This document shows, piece by piece, positions 58,540 to 64,000 of a DNA stretch of 64,000 nt. A program made the translations under genes and the position numbers. The stretch's first letter is position 1; each line of letters starts with the position of its first letter. Under the pieces are notes generated by a model. That model saw only the letters and a list, made by a program, of their open reading frames with translations, searched no databases and was not told the DNA's origin. The stretch is taken from NCBI GenBank assembly GCA_036346355.1, contig CM070580.1, positions 17,413,374 to 17,477,373 on the forward strand, given 5' to 3'. The stretch is from Rhipidocladum racemiflorum (Eukaryota; Streptophyta; Magnoliopsida; Poales; Poaceae).

Positions 58540-61500
58540 ATTATACTACGCACATATAAAACCTGAAGTTTGTGTTGTGAAGGAAACCCATAAATATTTA
58601 AGATCTGGCATGATTGACTGGGTCATTCTGGGTTGAATATGATAAGAAAAATAATTAATAATTATGCAAACCATAACATAAAAACTATAAACTTTCATAA
58701 ACCTGAAGATTTTGTATGCCCTGCTTATGCAAAGGAAAGCTCATAATTAGACCTTCTTACCTAAATGTTAGGAAGGATTCTCTGAATTTCCTGGAGAGAA
58801 TTCAGGTGATATATGTGGACCTATTCATCCTCTGTCGAGCCCCTTCAGATGTTTCATGGTACTGTTAGATGCTTCTACCAGATAGTCCCATATATGTCTC
58901 TTATATAATAGGAACTATGCTTTTGCTAAATTAATTGTCCAAATTATTAAGTTGAGAGCCTCCTTTCCAGAAGAAAGGATCAAGTCTAATTGAATGGATA
59001 ATGCTAGTGAGTTTACCTCAAAAGCATTTAATGATTGCTGTATGGCTTTGGGCATTAATGTACAACATTATGTACCCCATATTCACAATCAAAATGGCAT
59101 TGCAGAGTCATTAATTAAAAGAGTAAAAACTTATTGCTAGGCCACTTTTGTAGAATTATATGCTACCCACCAGCTATTGGGGACACGCAGTGCTGCACGC
59201 TGTGGTATTAATTTAATTGAGACCAACTACACATCATAAAATTTCCCCGTTGCAGATAGTGCATGAAAAGAATCAAGAATTTTCTATTTGTGAAAATTTA
59301 ACTGTGTTATATACATGCCAATTCTCTACCATAACGTACTATCATGGGATCTCACCGAAAGTTGAGGATCTACGTAGGTTATGAATCGCTATTAATTATT
59401 TAATACATAGAACCTATGACAGGGTATCTGTACACGGTTCGGTACGCTAACTATACTAAGGACATTTTTTTGGTATTAGAGGGAGATAAATACCACATTA
59501 AAGAATGCCGATTCCTCATATCCATGCACTAAAGAAACCGGACTTGAAATTAAAAAGATAATAAATCTGCAACAAATAAGCTAATAAATATGCCAAATGC
59601 CTTCACTGATCATAAGGAAGTGAAAATATCTCATATATCTGCAGTATATGCACTTGAAAGATTGAAAATACCCTAGAAGGATATTGAACCCACTCTTGAT
59701 CTTCTTGATAAAAACATGGGCCCCCCAGGTGCATGGGTCTCAATTCTGCGGAGATGCCCACAGAAATAGATAACCTAACAAATGAGAGCACTATCTGTGA
59801 TAGTGGAAGAAACTCAACCTGATGTTGAAAAAATCCTTGAAGTGAGCCATGCAGAAGATGGTAACATCCCTGAAGTGGTTCATCCTGATGATGATAACCC
59901 AACGTACATTTACGCGCACAATGTAATGCTGGAAAGTCAGAACACTCAGACTCTATCGTTGTGGGAAATCAAGAGGAGCTAGAAGAAATTAATGAAGAGA
60001 TATCCTTAAAGTGATACAAAACCATATAAAAGAAAGATTACAATTGTCAACATATATTTCGCCTCTAAAAATTGCTAAAAGTTGGATTCAGAACTAAAGT
60101 CCATGGCAGAGTGTCAGAAGCACTTAGATATGATCAAATGAAAAGAAGTAATTGAGGCAACGCTTGCTTAATAAGAGGAAAGTTTTGGTTTCGTTGACCG
60201 AACACCTCCTAAAGTGTTCTCTGTAGGATCAAATGGGTTTTTCATCTGAAAGAGAAATAAAAATATCCAGGTGGTGATACATAAAGTGAGACTTGTAGCA
60301 CAAGGGTTCACGCAGAGACTCGGCATCGATTATGATGAAACCCATTCTCCTATAATGGGTGGAACAACATTTCAAAATTTAATATTAATGGCAGTAAGTT
60401 TAAAAATTAACAATGCAGTTGATGAATGTAGTGACCACATATTTATATGGGTTACTAGATACAAAATTTATACGAGAATCTCAGAAGGAGTTAAAATTCT
60501 GAATTCTAACAATCGCAACATGTACAACATCAAACTGAATATATCACTATAAGAATTAAAACAGCCGGGGAGAATGTGGTACAACCGACTTTGTAAGTTC
60601 CCCCCGAAGAAGGAATATTGCCCCTATGTGTTCATAAAGAAAACTCAAAATGGATTCTGTATCATCTCAGTATAAATTGATGAACTGAATGTCATTAGAT
60701 CCACAGAGGAAATAAAGGAAGCAAGTTCTTACATTACGATGGAGTTTGAGATGAAAGATTTAGATACAATCAAATATTGCTTAAGTTTGCAGCTAAAGCA
60801 TTTCCCAAAAAAAAAATTTGTATAGCAGTCTACCTATACCAATAAGGTATTTAAAAAGTTTAATATGGAAAAATTTCATCCTTTAAAGACCACATGATTG
60901 TGAGATTCCTTTAAGCATATAAAGACCCTTTTTAGACTAAGGATGGAAAATGAGAAAGCCTTTGTACTTGAAGTTCCATACTTATGTATCTTGCGAATTG
61001 CACAAGACATGATATTACATTCGCAGTAAATTTGCTAGCATGAAACAGTGTAGTCCCAGCCAGAAGACATTAGGCTAGTTTCAAGACTTTACTTATATAC
61101 CTCTAAGGTATTCAAGATCTTAGATTATTTTTTTAGAGGAACCAAGATTTAATCATGGTGGGATATATGGATGTCGGCTATTTGTTTGATCCCCATAGTT
61201 CCAAATATAAGACTGATTTTGCATTTTTTTTAAGGTGGTTCAACCATTTCTTGGCGGTTTTTTAAGCATATCTTGGTAGTTATTTCTACCAGCCACTTAG
61301 ATATTATAGTTTTATATGAAGCCTCACACTTGTGCGTTTGGTTAAGACGTATGATTAACCATATCCATAAGTCATATGATCTTAATATCATCGATACCCC
61401 TATAATTATCCATGAAGATAATATTACTTGTGTTACACAGATATAAATGGGTTATGTAAAGAGCAATACCACGAAGCATATTGTCCCTAATTTTTTTTTT

Positions 61501-61660
61501 GTCTTTGTGAGATCCAGAAGAATGATGAGGTAAATATTTTAGAAACTAAGTAATGTGAAAATCTAGCAGATTTGTTAACTAAGTCCTTGCCAACAATATA
61601 TTTTTCAAAGATGTGTTAATAGCATTAGAATGAGATGACTTAGAGATATAAAGAGTTCAG
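58540..61660 (+). pseudogene. Ty1/copia pol, heavily decayed
   Basis: On the plus strand the order fits copia (integrase before RT): integrase near 58840-59130 (RCFMVLLDAST, MDNAGEFTSKAFNDYC, IHTQNGIAES), RT near 60190-60780 (TPPKVFSVGSNGFF, HKVRLVAQGFTQRLGIDYDE, LDTIKYCLSLQLKH), RNase H near 61155-61500 (VGYMDVGYLFDPHSSKYKTD). Stops interrupt every section. It faces away from the fragment at 57.1-58.1 kb. Confidence 0.8.
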
Positions 61661-62100
61661 GGGGAGTAAATTCCTGAATCGTGACCCTTTACATGATCTT
61701 GAAAAACTTATTTTATATCTTGAAGATTATAAGTTGTGCTCTTTTTTCCTTAGTAAGTTTTTATAAAGTTTTCTCACATGCATGTTTTTAATAAGGCAAC
61801 CAGTGTAACACGGAGTGCTAGTGCAATAAACTCTTTTCTTCATCCCTTTTTTCAAATTGGGTTTTTGGGAGGAGTTTTTAATAAGACAAGTGCAGTACGC
61901 GTTATTCGCCCATTGGGAAGTGTTGTGATACAGATATAACCATAGTTCAAGTCTGGAGAGATATTATTTATTGGTGGGCGAATCTGATCCCATCTCCATG
62001 TGTTTCTACTCTATATTGGGCATTGCATTGTGTAGAAAAATCAATCTAATAAAGAGAGATCATTGTCCTATATTTTGTGTGTGCTTCTATTTATGCTTCT
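61661..62100 (+). repeat. probable 3' LTR region of the copia element, limits unclear
   Basis: A purine-rich tract TTCAGGGGGAGTAAA at 61657 looks like the polypurine tract. The following sequence (TTATAAGTTGTGCTCTTTTT, TTTTAATAAGGCAACCAGTG) matches the reverse complement of 57.25-57.37 kb. The 3' edge could not be set. Confidence 0.5.
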
Positions 62101-63250
62101 ACTTTTGTTTGTGTGGACGTGTTTTTAATCGGTGCGGATGAACGACACGTTTTACAGCAAAATTGATGGTCAAATTATGAAATTATTCCATACCGTGGGA
62201 GCTAGCATAGAAAAAAAAACAAGAAAAAAATAATCGCAAGAAAAGAGAATTGCATAGTTGGCTCTCAAGAAGAGAAGGGTAGAGCTCGGATCGGCCAGAG
62301 TCACGGGAAAGGAAGGCCGGCGACGATTTGGAGAAAAAAAAAAAATCATCACCTCCTCCTCCTGCGACACCACCCATGTTGCTATTGGACATGCCCAAGG
62401 CCTTTTCAGGTACACCCGCCTCTTCATACGGAAAACCAGTGCCACCCCCACCTCAATGACCGACAACTGGGTCCCACGCACGTAACCCCCCAACTGCATC
62501 AGGAAAAGGTGGCCCTAGCCTAGTCCACCAAGCGCCCGGCGCCACTTGTGCTTCGGCGCCGACCGCGCCACGTTCGCGCCCAGCTAATAAAGAAGGCACC
62601 AGGGAGGGCCCACCCGCGATGGGCGAACCTGCCCACATGAGCCGGCCACGCGTCGATCCGCCACAGGCCTCGTCGCCGACGTCGGTCGCGTGCGGCCGTA
62701 CGAGGAGGACGCGTCACCCCGGAGGTAGCGTATGGCGGCCGGACACGTATCTCAGGGGGGGTCCACTTGCTTGGCGCGCTGTAGCGTGGTGGAGCCGGGG
62801 GACAGGAGGATCCCGCGCCAGAGATACGGCGGGCCGTGCCGTCGCTGTCTCGCTGAAGCGGTGGTGGGATTAGCGGGGTTGCCCCCGCCGCGCGGGCTCC
62901 GCCCTGATTGGGTCGACGGTGAGATTCTTGGGGAGAAAAAATGGCACGAAAGGTTGCCTGCTCGCGTGCCGGGGCGGGCTACGCCGTCGCCGACTCCACG
63001 TCAGTTGATGGCCACACTGGCTGTCTAATCAGGCGATCTATGCTATTAATTATTGCTCTGGGAAAAGAAGTGGACTCGCTAATTGTGAATGGCATGGTCA
63101 GTGAAGTGATGTAGCTCTCTCTCTCTGTATAGGAGTATACTCAAATAGATAAAGAAGTATAACAATATCATTTATGTAGTATATTGAGAGTTGGAGTACA
63201 TACTCCCAGGAGTATGGAACTATTTTTCTATATATATAGGATAACGGAAT
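62101..63250. other. GC-rich intergenic stretch, no convincing gene
   Basis: 62260-63000 is GC-rich and gives several overlapping open frames on both strands. None shows a known domain or agrees with a splice model. It may be the 5' flank of a gene beyond the right edge. Confidence 0.4.
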
Positions 63251-63641
63251 GGGACACCATGGTGCCTAGGCACCATGATTTTAAATGCGTTAATTCAATT
63301 CAAATTCGGATATATTTTTCATAACTTCCAGTTTTAGGGTATATACCCATCTATAAGAATTCAAATGAAACACATACCTTTAAAAAAATATAGTCAAATT
63401 TGAAGATTTGAATGAATTTAGATTACATACTTTGCTGATTTATATGTATGATCAATACATACCTACAATCAAACTATCATCAAAAAAAGAAACTTTAATT
63501 TGAATTTCAGTTCAAACTTGTTTTGAACTAGTTAGTAAACTAGTTGAACTCAACATCCTAAAAATTTCAAAAAATTTCGCATACAAATACTTATGGAAAA
63601 TACCCGTTTTGGATCATGGTGCCCAGGCACCTTGGTGTCCC
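63251..63641. mobile_element. MITE with about 29-bp terminal inverted repeats
   Basis: The start GGGACACCATGGTGCCTAGG and the end reading back as GGGACACCAAGGTGCCTGGG are inverted copies extending to ATCATG. The interior is AT-rich with no coding potential. The family was not determined; the target duplication is not clear. Confidence 0.75.
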
Positions 63642-63649
63642 AAGTAATT

Positions 63650-63652
<3 letters not shown>

Positions 63653-63697
<45 letters not shown>
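63653..63697 (+). repeat. (AT)n microsatellite
   Basis: About 22 uninterrupted AT dinucleotides immediately after the MITE. Confidence 0.95.
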
Positions 63698-63702
<5 letters not shown>

Positions 63703-64000
63703 GTAATTTGTTTGGCATGAGACTAACTTCGTAAAAAATGTTTTAAAAGAACTGGCACAGTGATCTGCTCGTGGTCGGCCGTGGTTTAACTTTGTTATCT
63801 TGCTGGATTGATTTTGTGCGGTGGTAATTCGTGAATAACGAACTGAATCAACCTACTTGTCAGGAGACTTTTCCTATTAGAATAGGACTATTGCTTATCA
63901 TTCCAGCTTTGTTTATGATCCTTAATTAAACCGTACAGTTGGTGACGTGCACATGCAATCTCTACTATTATAAAGCAGCAGTTGGTGGCAGTGGTGAGTT

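Noticed and set aside
62170..63028. Several overlapping frames in GC-rich DNA
   Set aside because: Frames on both strands, no shared domain or splice pattern; could be a promoter region instead.
1..64000. CRISPR arrays, bacterial operons, rRNA, tRNA genes
   Set aside because: None seen. The sequence is plant nuclear DNA. tRNA genes were only looked for by eye, so a covariance-model scan could still find one.

Overview
This is nuclear DNA of a flowering plant, almost certainly a grass (Poaceae). Genes have many short exons with GT..AG introns, and long AT-rich intergenic stretches are packed with Ty1/copia, Ty3/gypsy, LINE and MITE sequences. Four conserved protein-coding genes can be read. 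From memory, rice chromosome 3 carries an RPA1b gene directly beside the Ninja-family gene MODD; the last two genes here would match that pair, so part of the window may be collinear with that rice segment. This was not checked by search.

Layout. 1-3.2 kb: a copia element (gag and short LTR, minus strand, running off the left edge) inserted in a LINE. 4.3-14.2 kb: a plus-strand gene with an AIPP2/PHD-associated SPOC-like domain and tandem PPGF-rich repeats; its 5' end is not visible and one 4-kb intron is full of repeats. 14.2-16.4 kb: repeats. 16.4-20.6 kb: a minus-strand ROOT UVB SENSITIVE 3 (RUS3, DUF647) gene with 14 recognisable exons. 21.4-32.4 kb: one decayed Ty3/gypsy element, minus strand, with two LTRs of about 575 bp. 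Between pol and the 3' LTR it carries two antisense ORF regions: a decayed 'putative gypsy type transposon' protein and an intact 113-codon ORF with its own TATA box and G-box.

32.4-46.6 kb is gene-poor. It holds a small coiled-coil ORF (35.2 kb), a degraded copia fragment, a LINE bounded by a 13-bp target-site duplication, a purple-acid-phosphatase pseudogene, and several low-complexity repeat families. 46.7-50.1 kb: complete 12-exon gene for the large subunit of replication protein A, with TATA box and E2F-like sites. 51.9-56.3 kb: complete 3-exon minus-strand Ninja/AFP-family gene with a LINE fragment in intron 1. 56.9-62 kb: a Tourist-like MITE and two head-to-head decayed copia fragments. 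62-64 kb: a GC-rich stretch without a convincing gene, a MITE and an (AT)n tract.

The genes do not form an operon or one pathway: they are genome maintenance (RPA1), ABA/stress repression (Ninja), organelle or auxin-related RUS function, and a chromatin-reader-like protein. The most unusual item is the antisense gene pair inside the gypsy element. Exon limits were placed by eye from splice consensus, reading phase and family similarity, and may be off by a base or two.
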